Assembly (NCBI RefSeq): GCF_014650955.1
Contig: NZ_BMVY01000005.1
Span: 248,001-312,000 of the forward strand
Direction: 5' to 3'
Source of the DNA: Streptomyces tauricus
GTDB taxonomy: Bacteria; Actinomycetota; Actinomycetes; Streptomycetales; Streptomycetaceae
DNA length: 64,000 nucleotides
Shown: positions 17,251-26,646 of the stretch, one piece after another
Numbering within the stretch: position 1 is the stretch's first letter
Layout of the letters: each line of letters opens with the position of its first letter
The notes under the pieces: generated by a model
Databases searched by the model: none
What the model was told of the DNA's origin: nothing
Seen by the model: the letters and a program-made list of their open reading frames with translations, nothing else
Translations under genes and position numbers: made by a program

Positions 17251-19980
17251 ATGAGCGAGCACCGTCGCAAATCGCCGCAGCCGCAGGGTGGCGGACGTGC
17301 CGCGGCCCGACGCGGCCAGACCGGCTCGTCCTCCGGCCGCCGTGCGGCACCGCGAGGCGCAACCGAGTCTCCTTCCGACTCATACGACTCGGGGGGTGAG
17401 GAACGCCCGTTCGGCAGTCGCGCCGAGGCCCGGCGGGCGTCACAGAGAAACAGCAGCGGCGCCGGTCGGCGCAGAGCGGCCGACGGCGCGGGGCAGGGAG
17501 GCCAGGGCGGGGGCGGCCGACGAGGCGGCTCCGGCGGGCCCACCGGTCCCGGCCGGGGGCGCGGGCGCGGGTCCGTACCGCCGAAGAAGCGGATCATCGA
17601 CTACCCGCGCGCGGGCAAGTACGGGGCAGCGCGTTGGGTGCCGTCCTGGAAGCTGGTGACGGGACTGTTCATCGGCTTCTTCGGCAGCATGATGGCGGTC
17701 GCGGGAGTCGCGTACGCGCTGGTGGGGCTGCCGGACGTCGCCAAGACGGCGGAGGCGCAGAACAACGTCTACTACTGGGCCGACGGCACGCAGATGGTCG
17801 CCACCGGTGGTGAGACGAACCGGCAGATCATCGACTACTCCCGGATCCCCAAGGAGATGCGCTACGCCGTCATCTCGGCCGAGAACAAGACGTTCGAGAA
17901 CGACCGCGGCGTCGACCCCATGGGTATCGGGCGGGCCCTGTTCAACATGGCCAAGGGCGGTCAGACCCAGGGCGGCTCCACGATCACCCAGCAGTACGTG
18001 AAGAACGCCATGCTGGAGGACCAGTCGCAGACGATCTCCCGTAAGTTCAAGGAGCTCTTCGTCTCGATCAAGGTCGGCGCCAATGTCGAAAAAGAAGACA
18101 TCATGGCCGGCTATCTGAACTCGGCCTACTACGGCCGCGGTGCCTACGGAGTCCAGGCCGCCGCGCGTACGTACTTCGACAAGGACGCCGAGGACCTCAA
18201 CCCGAGCCAGTGCGCCTTCCTGGCGGCGGTGCTCAAGGGCGCCACGTACTACGACCCGGCGGGCGCCGAGTCGATCGACCCGTCCGCCACCCCCGCGGCC
18301 AACCGTGAGCGCGCGGAGACCCGCTGGCGCTGGATCCTCGGCGAGATGGTCAAGGACGGGCATCTGGAGGAGTCGGTACGCGCCAAGTACCCCGACTTCC
18401 CCACGCTGCAGAGTCCGCGGTCGAACGCCCAGCTGGGCGGCCAGGTCGGTTACCTGGTCGACCTCGCCAAGGCGTACATCGTCAACAACAGCGAGAAGAC
18501 CGGGATCACCGAGAAGCAGCTGCGTGACGGCGGCTACGAGATCCACACGACCTTCGACAAGAAGAAGGTCAGTCAGCTCGAAACCGCGGTGAAGAAGGTC
18601 CAGAAGGAGAACATCGACGAGAAGGCGCGCCCTAAGACGGACAAGCACGTCCAGTTCGGCGGGGCTTCCGTGGACCCGGAGACCGGCGCCATCAAGGCCA
18701 TCTACGGCGGTGTGGACGCGACCAAGCACTTCACCAACAACGCCGACCAGACGGGCGCCCAGGTCGGTTCGACCTTCAAGCCCTTCGTCCTCGCGGCAGC
18801 CATGAAGTGGGGCGTCCGCGATCCCGACCTGGAGCCGACCCAGGCCCAGGACGAGCGCATCCAGGTCTCTCCCAAGAGCCTGTACAGCGGCAAGAACAAG
18901 CTGAAGATCGAGGACTACGACGGGACGGTCTGGAAGGACAAGGACGAGAAGGAATGGCTGCAGCGGAACGACGGCGACGAGTCGTACAACCCGCCCACCT
19001 TCCAGATCGACCTGCGTGAGGCGATGCGTGTCTCCTCGAACTCCGCCTACGTCCAGCTGGGCATGAACGTCGGCCTGGACAAGGTGCGGGAGTCCGCTGT
19101 GGACGCCGGCATCAAGGAGAGCAGCCTGGCCAGCGCCAGCTTCCCGTCCTTCTCCATCGGCACCTCCGACCCGAGCGCGATCCGGATGGCCGGCGCGTAC
19201 GCCACCTTCGCGGCGAGCGGCAAGCAGAACGAGCCGTACTCGGTCGACGAGATCACCGACAAGGACGGCACGGTCTTCACGCACGACAACGCGGCCAAGA
19301 CGAAGCAGGCCTACACCGCGAAGGTCGCCGACAACGTCACCGACGTCCTCAAGACCGTCGTCGACAAGGGCACCGGTACCGCGGCGAAGCTGACCAACCG
19401 GCCGGTGGCGGGCAAGACCGGTACGACCGACGGCAACAAGTCCGCCTGGTTCGTCGGCTACACCCCGCAGCTCTCGACCGCGATCTCCATGTACCGCCTG
19501 GACGACGACGAGTCCAACAAGAAGCGTGAGTTCCTGGAGATGTACGGAACGGGTGGCCAGGACGAGATCCACGGTGCCTCGTTCCCGGCCGAGATCTGGC
19601 ACGACTACATGGAGCAGGCGCTCAAGGGCACGAAGGTCGAGCAGTTCCCGACGCCCGAGCCCATCGGTGAGGTCGTCAACGACGTCGTGGTCCCGACCCC
19701 GACCCCGACGCCCACCGAGACGGAGGAAGAGGAGGAGAGCGAATCTCCGACTCCCACACCGTCGGAGACCGAGACGTCTCCCAGCCCCACCCCGAGTGAC
19801 TCCTGCGGTGCCTTCGGCTTCGGCTGCGAGGACGACGGTGGCGCCAGCACCGGCGAGACCGACGCAGGCGGTACGGATGGTGGCGCGAGCCCCTCGACCT
19901 CGGAGTCCGAGGAGGAGGAAGACGGCGGGAACAGCAGAGGCAACGGCAACGGGGGCCTGTTCCAGGGGTCCTCGGGCTAG
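17251..19980 (+). CDS. Bifunctional (class A) penicillin-binding protein
   Basis: The 909-aa protein has a disordered Arg/Gly-rich cytoplasmic N-terminus (1-130) and a membrane helix (about 132-158). A GT51 transglycosylase domain (about 170-390) has SAENKTFENDRGVDP and GGSTITQQYVKN. The transpeptidase domain (about 430-780) has the catalytic STFK at about 506, SSN at about 594 and KTGT at about 720. An acidic Ser/Thr/Pro/Glu-rich tail of about 110 residues follows. It polymerises and crosslinks peptidoglycan outside the membrane. ATG 17251 follows GAGGAG at 11-12 nt, a little far. A terminator hairpin follows the stop. Confidence 0.95.
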   Translation: MSEHRRKSPQPQGGGRAAARRGQTGSSSGRRAAPRGATESPSDSYDSGGEERPFGSRAEARRASQRNSSGAGRRRAADGAGQGGQGGGGRRGGSGGPTGPGRGRGRGSVPPKKRIIDYPRAGKYGAARWVPSWKLVTGLFIGFFGSMMAVAGVAYALVGLPDVAKTAEAQNNVYYWADGTQMVATGGETNRQIIDYSRIPKEMRYAVISAENKTFENDRGVDPMGIGRALFNMAKGGQTQGGSTITQQYVKNAMLEDQSQTISRKFKELFVSIKVGANVEKEDIMAGYLNSAYYGRGAYGVQAAARTYFDKDAEDLNPSQCAFLAAVLKGATYYDPAGAESIDPSATPAANRERAETRWRWILGEMVKDGHLEESVRAKYPDFPTLQSPRSNAQLGGQVGYLVDLAKAYIVNNSEKTGITEKQLRDGGYEIHTTFDKKKVSQLETAVKKVQKENIDEKARPKTDKHVQFGGASVDPETGAIKAIYGGVDATKHFTNNADQTGAQVGSTFKPFVLAAAMKWGVRDPDLEPTQAQDERIQVSPKSLYSGKNKLKIEDYDGTVWKDKDEKEWLQRNDGDESYNPPTFQIDLREAMRVSSNSAYVQLGMNVGLDKVRESAVDAGIKESSLASASFPSFSIGTSDPSAIRMAGAYATFAASGKQNEPYSVDEITDKDGTVFTHDNAAKTKQAYTAKVADNVTDVLKTVVDKGTGTAAKLTNRPVAGKTGTTDGNKSAWFVGYTPQLSTAISMYRLDDDESNKKREFLEMYGTGGQDEIHGASFPAEIWHDYMEQALKGTKVEQFPTPEPIGEVVNDVVVPTPTPTPTETEEEEESESPTPTPSETETSPSPTPSDSCGAFGFGCEDDGGASTGETDAGGTDGGASPSTSESEEEEDGGNSRGNGNGGLFQGSSG

Positions 19981-19999
19981 CCGGTAAAGGTTCCATCGA

Positions 20000-20042
20000 C
20001 GCGACGTGGTCGCCGGCTCCGGTCGGCGGCCACGTCGCGTTT
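20000..20042 (+). terminator. Terminator after the PBP gene
   Basis: Arms CGCGACGTGG and CCACGTCGCG with inner CGCCG/CGGCG pairing and a short T run, 20 bp past the stop. Confidence 0.78.
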
Positions 20043-20132
20043 GGGGAGGTCCGGAGCCCCGGCGAGCGCCTGCCGGGTCCGAACCCGCCCACCCTCGGCG
20101 TATTCACGGACACGTACGGCAGGATGTGCGGC

Positions 20133-21644
20133 ATGCCCAGTGCAGAAACGACGCGCGCGAGCGTGCACGAGCCAGATCTGGTGGCGCCGACCAAGGAGGA
20201 CCCGGTCGCGGCGACCGGCAGTGAACTGTTCGGCGGTCCCCTCGGGCGGCGTGCGCTGACGGGGACGTCCTGGTGGACTCCCGTACGGGTCGTCGCACTC
20301 GTCGCGATCGGCATGTTCGCCCTCGGCATGGTGCAGAAACTGCCCTGCTACGACGGTGCCTGGTTCTTCGGGGCCAGCTCCCAGTACACGCACGCCTGTT
20401 ATTCGGACATTCCGCACCTCTACCAGGGGCGTGGCTTCGCCGACGGGCTCGTGCCGTACTTCGACAAGCTCGAAGGCGACATGGAGTACCTCGAATACCC
20501 GGTCCTCACCGGCGTGTTCATGGAGGTCGCCTCCTGGCTCACGCCGGGCAGCGGCAGCATCCAGGACCAGGAGCAGGTCTACTGGATGGTCAACGCCGGG
20601 ATGCTGATGGCCTGCACGGCCGTCATCGCCGTCTGTGTGACCCGCACCCACCGGCGGCGGCCCTGGGACGGCCTGCTGGTCGCTCTGGCGCCCGCCTTCG
20701 CGCTGACCGCCACCATCAACTGGGACCTCCTGGCGGTCGCTCTGACGGCCGCGGCGATGCTGATGTGGTCCCGGAGCCGTCCGCTCGCCTTCGGGGTCCT
20801 CCTGGGGCTCGCCACGGCCGCCAAGCTGTATCCCGTGCTGCTGCTGGGACCTCTGTTCGTGCTGTGTTGGCGGGCGGGCAGATGGCGTGCGTTCGGTACC
20901 GCCCTGATCGGCGCCGCGGGCGCCTGGCTGGTCGTGAACCTTCCGGTCATGCTCCTGGCACCCGAGGGCTGGTCGAAGTTCTACACGTTCAGCCAGGAAC
21001 GCGGAGTCGACTTCGGCTCCTTCTGGCTGATCCTCTCCCAGCGCAGTGACACGCCGCTCGACACCGACGCCGTCAACACGTGGGCTTCGGTACTGATGCT
21101 GCTGTCCAGCGCGGGCATCGCTGCGCTGACGCTGACCGCTCCGCGCCGGCCCCGCTTCGCCCAGCTGGCGTTCCTGATCGTCGCGGCCTTCATCCTCACC
21201 AACAAGGTCTATTCGCCGCAGTACGTACTGTGGCTGGTCCCCCTCGCGGTGCTGGCCCGCCCGAAGTGGCGGGACTTCCTGATCTGGCAGGCGTGCGAGG
21301 TCGCGTACTTCCTCGGGATCTGGATGTACCTCGCCTACACGACCAGCGGCGACGCCCACAAGGGACTGCCCCAGGAGGGCTACCAGCTCGCCATCGCCGT
21401 CCACCTCCTGGGGACGCTCTACCTCTGTGCCGTGATCATGCGCGACATCCTCATGCCGGAGAGGGACGTGGTGCGCCGCTCCGGAGACGACGATCCGTCG
21501 GGCGGTGTGCTGGACGGCGCCCAGGACGCCTTCGTCCTCGGCCCCGCGGCCCGTCCGCCCCGGCACGCGGCGCACTTCGAAGGCCCCTACGTGGAGTGGG
21601 GCGGCGGCGAGGACAAGGGCGGGAGAGAGCCGCGTTCGCTCTGA
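20133..21644 (+). CDS. Polytopic membrane glycosyltransferase-like protein (GT87/DUF2029 type)
   Basis: The 503-aa product has about ten membrane helices. ATG 20133 is preceded by AGGA at 8 nt; an ATG at 20124 is in frame but would overlap that site. Features typical of GT-C type proteins include the acidic loop EYLEYPVLTGVFMEVASW (usual PYEYPPL-like motif), ATINWDLLAVALTA and AAKLYPVLLLGPLF. By family it may transfer a sugar from a polyprenyl phosphate to a cell-envelope acceptor; the substrate is unknown. A convergent terminator separates it from the racemase-like gene. Confidence 0.75.
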   Translation: MPSAETTRASVHEPDLVAPTKEDPVAATGSELFGGPLGRRALTGTSWWTPVRVVALVAIGMFALGMVQKLPCYDGAWFFGASSQYTHACYSDIPHLYQGRGFADGLVPYFDKLEGDMEYLEYPVLTGVFMEVASWLTPGSGSIQDQEQVYWMVNAGMLMACTAVIAVCVTRTHRRRPWDGLLVALAPAFALTATINWDLLAVALTAAAMLMWSRSRPLAFGVLLGLATAAKLYPVLLLGPLFVLCWRAGRWRAFGTALIGAAGAWLVVNLPVMLLAPEGWSKFYTFSQERGVDFGSFWLILSQRSDTPLDTDAVNTWASVLMLLSSAGIAALTLTAPRRPRFAQLAFLIVAAFILTNKVYSPQYVLWLVPLAVLARPKWRDFLIWQACEVAYFLGIWMYLAYTTSGDAHKGLPQEGYQLAIAVHLLGTLYLCAVIMRDILMPERDVVRRSGDDDPSGGVLDGAQDAFVLGPAARPPRHAAHFEGPYVEWGGGEDKGGREPRSL

Positions 21645-21669
21645 GCGAACAGAGACGGGGCCGGACACA

Positions 21670-21706
21670 CGAAAGGCCGTACACGGACTCCGTGTACGGC
21701 CTTTCG
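21670..21706. terminator. Bidirectional terminator between convergent genes
   Basis: Perfect 17-bp arms (CGAAAGGCCGTACACGG and its complement) around an ACT loop. Confidence 0.88.
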
Positions 21707-21741
21707 CCTGCATGCGGGGCCCGGCGCGGGGCGCCGAGCGG

Positions 21742-22773
21742 TCAGCGCTCGACGACGCGGTCGAACTGCGTGGTGGTGTGCCGCAGATGGGCCACCAGTT
21801 CCTCGCCGACCTTCGGCTCGGGAGCGTCCGAGGGCACGAAGAGGATCGAGACCTGCATGTGCGGGGGCTCCGCGAACCAACGCTGCTTGCCGCCCCAGAC
21901 GAACGGCGAGAGGTTGCGGTTGACCGTGGCGAGGCCGGCCCGGGCGACGCCCTTGGCGCGCGGCATGACGCCGTGCAGGGCCTTGGGGGCCTCCAGACCC
22001 ACCCCGTGCGACGTACCGCCCGCCACGACGACCAGCCAGCCGTCCGAGGCGACCTTCTGCTGCCGGTAGCCGAAACGGTCGCCCTTGGCGACGGGCGAGA
22101 CGTCCAGGACGGCTCCGCGGTACTCGGTCGCGTCGTGGTCCCCCAGCCACAGCCGCGTGCCGATACGGGCCCGGAAGCGGGTCTGCGGGAACTGCTGCTG
22201 CAGCCGGGCGAGCTCGTCGGCCTTGAGATGGCTGACGAACATCGTGTGCAGTGGCAGCCGTGCCGCACGCAGCCGGTCCATCCAGCCGATGACCTCCTCG
22301 ACGGCGTCCGAGCCGTCGGTACGGTCCAGGGGCAGGTGGATGGCGAAGCCCTCCAGGCGCACGTTCTCTATGGCGGCGTGCAGCTGGGGCAGGTCACGCT
22401 CGCTCACCCCGTGCCGCTTCATGGAGGACATGACCTCGATGACGACACGGGCGCCCACGAGGCCGTAGACCCCGTCGACCGACGAGACGGACCGGATGAC
22501 ACGGTCGGGCAGCGGAACGGGCTCCTCGCCCCGCCTGAACGGCGTCAGCACCAGAAGGTCGCCGCCGAACCAGTCCTTGATCCGCGCCGCCTCGTAGGTC
22601 GTGCCGACGGCCAGGACGTCCGAGCCCAGGCGGGTGGCCTCGTCGGCGAGCCGCTCGTGGCCGAAGCCGTAGCCGTTGCCCTTGCAGACGGGGACGAGTC
22701 CCGGGAACTGCTCGGACACGTGCTTGTGGTGCGCCCGCCAGCGTGCGGTGTCGACGTAGAGCGTGAGCGCCAT
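21742..22773 (-). CDS. Alanine-racemase-fold PLP protein
   Basis: The 343-aa product has the N-terminal PLP-barrel motif PVCKGNGYGFGHERLAD, where the lysine matches the catalytic lysine of alanine racemase (usual VVKANAYGHG). MFVSHLKADE and RIGTRLWLGDHDA follow. The C-terminal beta domain is shorter and diverged compared with Alr. It lies 65 bp downstream of femX on the same strand, so a role in peptidoglycan precursor or amino-acid supply is likely, but the reaction is not established by sequence. Confidence 0.78.
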   Translation of the reverse strand: MALTLYVDTARWRAHHKHVSEQFPGLVPVCKGNGYGFGHERLADEATRLGSDVLAVGTTYEAARIKDWFGGDLLVLTPFRRGEEPVPLPDRVIRSVSSVDGVYGLVGARVVIEVMSSMKRHGVSERDLPQLHAAIENVRLEGFAIHLPLDRTDGSDAVEEVIGWMDRLRAARLPLHTMFVSHLKADELARLQQQFPQTRFRARIGTRLWLGDHDATEYRGAVLDVSPVAKGDRFGYRQQKVASDGWLVVVAGGTSHGVGLEAPKALHGVMPRAKGVARAGLATVNRNLSPFVWGGKQRWFAEPPHMQVSILFVPSDAPEPKVGEELVAHLRHTTTQFDRVVER

Positions 22774-22838
22774 GGCCGGACCTGGAACCTTTCTCGTGGC
22801 AGCGGTGTATCAGATGTGTGAAGACGAATTCTGGTGCG

Positions 22839-23960
22839 TCAGCGGCGCGACATGTAGATGTCGAGCGCCTTGTGGAGCAGTTTGTTGAGCGGGAAGTCCC
22901 ACTCCCCGAGGTATTCGGCGGCCTGTCCGCCAGTACCCACTTTGAACTGGATGAGGCCGAAGAGGTGGTCGGTCTCGTCCAGCGAGTCGGAGATGCCGCG
23001 CAGGTCGTAGACGGTGGCGCCGAGCGCGTAGGCGTCGCGCAGCATCCGCCACTGCATCGCGTTCGAGGGCCGGACCTCCCGACCGATGTTGTCGGAGGCG
23101 CCGTAGGAGTACCAGACGTGCCCGCCGACGACCAGCATCGTCGCGGCGGAGAGGTTCACACCCTCGTGCCGGGCGAAGTACAGCCGCATGCGGTTGGGGT
23201 CCTCGGTGTTGAGAGCCGTCCACATGCGCTGGAAGTACGAGAGCGGCCGGGGCCGGAAGTGATCGCGCAGAGCCGTGATCTCGTAGAGGCGCTGCCACTC
23301 CTCCAGATCCTGGTAACCGCCCTGGACGACCTCGACGCCGGCCTTCTCAGCCTTCTTGATGTTGCGCCGCCACAGCTGGTTGAAGCCCTTGTGGACGTCC
23401 TCCAGCGACCGGTTGGCCAGGGGCACCTGGTAGACGTAGCGGGGCTGTACGTCGCCGAAGCCCGCCCCGCCGTCCTCGCCCTGCTGCCAGCCCATGCGCC
23501 GGAGCTTGTCGGCGACCTCGAAGGCGCGCGGTTCGATGAAGTCGGCCTCGATGTCGCGCAGCCGCTTCACGTCCGGGTCCTGGATGCCCCTCTTGATCGA
23601 GGTGGCCTCCCAGCGCCGGATGATCACCGGGGGGCCCATCTTCACGGAGAAGGCGCCCTGCTGCTTGAGGTGCGCGAGCATCGGATCCAGCCACTCGGTC
23701 AGATTCGGCGCGAACCAGTTGATGACCGGGCCCTCGGGCAGATAGGCGAGATAGCGCTTGATCTTGGGCAGCTGGCGGTACAGCACCAGGCCCGCACCGA
23801 CGATCTCGCCGGACCTGTCGTCGAACCATCCGAGGCTCTCGGAGCGCCACTCCGCCTTGACATCTGCCCAGGCGGGGACCTGCATGTGGCTGGCCGCGGG
23901 CAGGCTCTGGATGTACGCCAGATGCTGCTCGCGGCTGATGGTCCTCAGGGTCAGGCTCAT
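22839..23960 (-). CDS. femX: FemX-type lipid II glycyltransferase
   Basis: The 373-aa protein has two GNAT-like halves. Motifs include SHMQVPAWADVKAEW, RYLAYLPEGPVINW, LWRRNIKKAEKAGVEV and YGASDNIGREVRPSNAMQWRM, all typical of Fem/MurM peptidyltransferases. It likely adds the single glycine bridge residue to lipid II from Gly-tRNA, as shown for S. coelicolor FemX. GAGGAG precedes the ATG. The PLP-barrel gene follows in the same operon. Confidence 0.9.
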   Translation of the reverse strand: MSLTLRTISREQHLAYIQSLPAASHMQVPAWADVKAEWRSESLGWFDDRSGEIVGAGLVLYRQLPKIKRYLAYLPEGPVINWFAPNLTEWLDPMLAHLKQQGAFSVKMGPPVIIRRWEATSIKRGIQDPDVKRLRDIEADFIEPRAFEVADKLRRMGWQQGEDGGAGFGDVQPRYVYQVPLANRSLEDVHKGFNQLWRRNIKKAEKAGVEVVQGGYQDLEEWQRLYEITALRDHFRPRPLSYFQRMWTALNTEDPNRMRLYFARHEGVNLSAATMLVVGGHVWYSYGASDNIGREVRPSNAMQWRMLRDAYALGATVYDLRGISDSLDETDHLFGLIQFKVGTGGQAAEYLGEWDFPLNKLLHKALDIYMSRR

Positions 23961-24116
23961 TGTGGGGCGCTCCTCGGCTGGTGTGTCCCCATGGGTACAG
24001 GGGCTCCGGCTCTCGCGCCGAAGCCTACTGCGCCCTGCGAGCGCCCCGTCTGGCTGTATGCGTCCCGGGCCCCGACCGATGTGCGGCCGGGTGCTCCGGG
24101 ACGCGGTCGGCCGCCG

Positions 24117-24431
24117 TCAGCCGATGACGCCGCCGAACAGGCCGCCGTGCGCCATGCCGAGGAGGAAGCCCACAGCAGAGGCGCCCAGGCCCAGGATCAA
24201 CCCGAACCGTTCCCGGGTCGTCTCCGACACGAACTGTCCGTACGCGCCGGTGATGATGCCGATCAGCCCCGCCCACGAACTGAGCAGGTGAAGGCTGTGG
24301 AACATCGCGGAGACGAAGGCCGTCACTCCGAGGACCAGCGTCACGGCGAGCAGCGTGTCCTGGAGCGGATGGGGCTTGTGGTCGGTGGCGAAGAGGGAAC
24401 CGGCGGTGTTGGGTCGCAATGTCTGTGCCAT
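24117..24431 (-). CDS. Small integral membrane protein
   Basis: The 104-aa product starts at ATG 24431 after a strong AGGAGGTG. Three or four hydrophobic segments are visible (TLLAVTLVLGVTAFVSAMF, WAGLIGIITGAYGQFV, LGASAVGFLLGMAHGG). The N-terminus is hydrophilic. I recognise no named family. It sits 156 bp upstream of femX on the same strand and is transcribed divergently from rpsF. Confidence 0.78.
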   Translation of the reverse strand: MAQTLRPNTAGSLFATDHKPHPLQDTLLAVTLVLGVTAFVSAMFHSLHLLSSWAGLIGIITGAYGQFVSETTRERFGLILGLGASAVGFLLGMAHGGLFGGVIG

Positions 24432-24512
24432 CTGGCACCTCCTGCGGAAGGTGGCGCATCGTAGCGCCGTACACACCCGATGGGTACAGACTGCGGGTCA
24501 CCCGGCCTCGAT

Positions 24513-24542
24513 TTCAACCGGAAGCCGGTGAGCGGGTAGTCT
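24513..24542 (+). promoter_or_regulatory. Candidate promoter of rpsF-ssb-rpsR-rplI
   Basis: TTCAAC (24513-24518), 18-bp spacer, TAGTCT (24537-24542). It would give a leader of about 155 nt before rpsF. Confidence 0.4.
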
Positions 24543-24706
24543 GTAGCGTCTGCACCGGTGTCTGCCCAGGCCACGGCACGGTCCCTCGCTCAGTTCGCTG
24601 AACGGCGGTCCGATTGTCAGTGGCTGCCGATACCGTTGCGAACGCATCACAACCCTCCTGCCACGGAACGACCGTGGCCGCTGAGTCCAAAGGAGGTGGG
24701 TTACAC

Positions 24707-24997
24707 ATGCGTCACTACGAAGTCATGGTCATCCTCGACCCCGATCTCGAAGAGCGTGCTGTCTCGCCGCTGATCGAGAACTTCCTCTCCGTCGTCCGTG
24801 AGGCGAACGGAAAGGTCGAGAAGGTCGACACGTGGGGCCGTCGTCGTCTCGCGTACGAGATCAAGAAGAAGCCCGAGGGCATCTACTCGGTCATCGACCT
24901 GCAGGCCGAGCCTGCGGTCGTCAAGGAGCTCGACCGCCAGATGAACCTGAACGAGTCGGTCCTCCGGACCAAGGTCCTCCGTCCCGAGACCCACTGA
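24707..24997 (+). CDS. rpsF: 30S ribosomal protein S6
   Basis: The 96-aa protein has the normal length for S6. ATG 24707 follows a near-perfect [27 protein letters not shown] and [19 protein letters not shown] are diagnostic. S6 binds S18 in the small-subunit platform, and rpsR is two genes downstream in the same operon. Confidence 0.98.
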   Translation: MRHYEVMVILDPDLEERAVSPLIENFLSVVREANGKVEKVDTWGRRRLAYEIKKKPEGIYSVIDLQAEPAVVKELDRQMNLNESVLRTKVLRPETH

Positions 24998-25069
24998 ACC
25001 TCCCAGTTCATTGGTGCTTGAGATCCGAGTAGCAGCACACCCGCAGCAAAACCGCCGAGAGGTTCCTCC

Positions 25070-25693
25070 ATGGCAGGCGAGACCGTCATCACCGTCGTCG
25101 GAAACCTGACCGATGATCCCGAGCTGCGCTTCACTCCGTCCGGCGCGGCCGTCGCGAACTTCACGATCGCGTCGACGCCTCGAACGTTCGACCGCCAGAC
25201 CAACGAGTGGAAGGACGGCGACGCGCTGTTCCTCCGTGCGTCGATCTGGCGTCAGGCCGCGGAGCACGTCGCCGAGTCGCTGACGCGGGGTATGCGTGTC
25301 GTCGCTCAGGGACGACTGCGGCAGCGTTCGTACGAGACCCAGCAGGGCGAGAAGCGGACCGTCGTGGAGCTTGAGGTCGACGAGATCGGCCCCTCGCTGC
25401 GCTATGCCACTGCCAAGGTCGCCAAGGCCCCCGGTGGTGGCGGTCGTGGCGGAGGCCAGGGTGGCGGCGGCGGCTTCGGGGGCGGCCAGCAGGGTGGCGG
25501 CGGCTGGAGTGGAAACTCCGGCGGCGGTCAGCCGCAGGGCGGCGGCGGTGCTCCCGCCGACGACCCGTGGGCGACCGGCGCTCCTGCCGGCGGCAACCAG
25601 GCCGGTGGCGGTGGCGGCGGCGGTGGCTGGGGTGGAAACTCCGGCGGCTCCGGCGGTTCCGGTGGCGGCTACTCGGACGAGCCCCCCTTCTAG
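25070..25693 (+). CDS. ssb: Single-stranded DNA-binding protein
   Basis: The 207-aa protein has an N-terminal OB fold (about 1-115: [38 protein letters not shown]), then an unusually Gly-rich linker of about 85 residues with GGG and Gln runs, and the conserved acidic tip DEPPF that binds partner replication and repair proteins. The position between rpsF and rpsR is the standard bacterial arrangement and marks this as the essential SSB. Confidence 0.97.
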   Translation: MAGETVITVVGNLTDDPELRFTPSGAAVANFTIASTPRTFDRQTNEWKDGDALFLRASIWRQAAEHVAESLTRGMRVVAQGRLRQRSYETQQGEKRTVVELEVDEIGPSLRYATAKVAKAPGGGGRGGGQGGGGGFGGGQQGGGGWSGNSGGGQPQGGGGAPADDPWATGAPAGGNQAGGGGGGGGWGGNSGGSGGSGGGYSDEPPF

Positions 25694-25753
25694 GCCCAGG
25701 GCCGAAGAGGGTGGGTCGTACCCACACTTCTTGATCAAACAGGAGAGACACAC

Positions 25754-25990
25754 ATGGCGAAGCCGCCTGTGCGCAAGCCTAAGAAGAAGGTCTGCGCATT
25801 CTGCAAGGACAAGGTCACGTACGTGGACTACAAGGACACGAACATGCTGCGGAAGTTCATTTCCGACCGCGGCAAGATCCGTGCCCGCCGCGTGACCGGC
25901 AACTGCACGCAGCACCAGCGTGACGTCGCCACGGCCGTGAAGAACAGCCGTGAGATGGCGCTGCTGCCCTACACCTCCACCGCGCGATAA
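25754..25990 (+). CDS. rpsR: 30S ribosomal protein S18 (zinc-binding form)
   Basis: The 78-aa product ([20 protein letters not shown]) keeps CAFC and a later NCTQHQR motif, consistent with the cysteine-containing (C+) zinc ribbon type rather than the zinc-free paralog used in zinc starvation. AGGAGAG precedes the ATG. Confidence 0.97.
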   Translation: MAKPPVRKPKKKVCAFCKDKVTYVDYKDTNMLRKFISDRGKIRARRVTGNCTQHQRDVATAVKNSREMALLPYTSTAR

Positions 25991-26008
25991 GGGAAGGGTG
26001 ACCGAGAT

Positions 26009-26455
26009 ATGAAGATCATCCTCACCCACGAGGTCTCCGGCCTCGGTGCCGCGGGCGACGTCGTCGACGTCAAGGACGGCTACGCTCGCAACTACCTGAT
26101 CCCGCGGAGCTTCGCTATCCGCTGGACCAAGGGTGGCGAGAAGGACGTCGAGCAGATCCGCCGCGCTCGCAAGATCCACGAGATCGCGACGATCGAGCAG
26201 GCCAACGAGATCAAGGCGCGCCTTGAGGGCGTCAAGGTCCGCCTGGCCGTCCGCTCCGGCGACGCCGGCCGTCTCTTCGGTTCCGTCACTCCGGCCGACG
26301 TCGCTTCGGCGATCAAGGCTTCCGGTGGCCCCGAGGTCGACAAGCGACGCATCGAGCTGGGCTCGCCGATCAAGACGCTGGGCGCTCACGAGACGTCCGT
26401 GCGTCTGCACCCCGAGGTGGCCGCCAAGGTCAACATCGAGGTTGTCGCAGCCTGA
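26009..26455 (+). CDS. rplI: 50S ribosomal protein L9
   Basis: The 148-aa protein begins [20 protein letters not shown], with [13 protein letters not shown], the L9 signature, then a long connecting helix and a C-terminal domain ([20 protein letters not shown]). It is the last gene of the operon and is followed by a strong terminator. Confidence 0.98.
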   Translation: MKIILTHEVSGLGAAGDVVDVKDGYARNYLIPRSFAIRWTKGGEKDVEQIRRARKIHEIATIEQANEIKARLEGVKVRLAVRSGDAGRLFGSVTPADVASAIKASGGPEVDKRRIELGSPIKTLGAHETSVRLHPEVAAKVNIEVVAA

Positions 26456-26479
26456 TCGCTGCACTCAGCAGAGCTGAGA

Positions 26480-26512
26480 GAAGGGCCGCACCCCGCGTGG
26501 GTGCGGCCCTTC
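26480..26512 (+). terminator. Terminator of the ribosomal-protein operon
   Basis: 14-bp arms GAAGGGCCGCACCC and GGGTGCGGCCCTTC with a 5-nt loop, 25 bp after rplI. Confidence 0.88.
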
Positions 26513-26552
26513 TTGCTGTCGTCTTTGCTGCTGCGGGCTGACCGGTGCCCTT

Positions 26553-26566
26553 GTTTCACGTGAAAC
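26553..26566. other. parS site
   Basis: Perfect GTTTCACGTGAAAC, first of three within 92 bp between rplI and the MATE gene. Confidence 0.92.
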
Positions 26567-26598
26567 GGGAGCGCCCTCGTCCCAACGGGAGCGTCCTC

Positions 26599-26612
26599 GT
26601 TTCACGTGAAAC
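26599..26612. other. parS site
   Basis: Perfect GTTTCACGTGAAAC, second of the triplet. Confidence 0.92.
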
Positions 26613-26630
26613 AGGAGCGGTTCCGGTTCC

Positions 26631-26644
26631 GTTTCACGTGAAAC
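26631..26644. other. parS site
   Basis: Perfect GTTTCACGTGAAAC, third of the triplet, 2 bp from the MATE stop codon. Confidence 0.92.
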
Positions 26645-26646
26645 AG

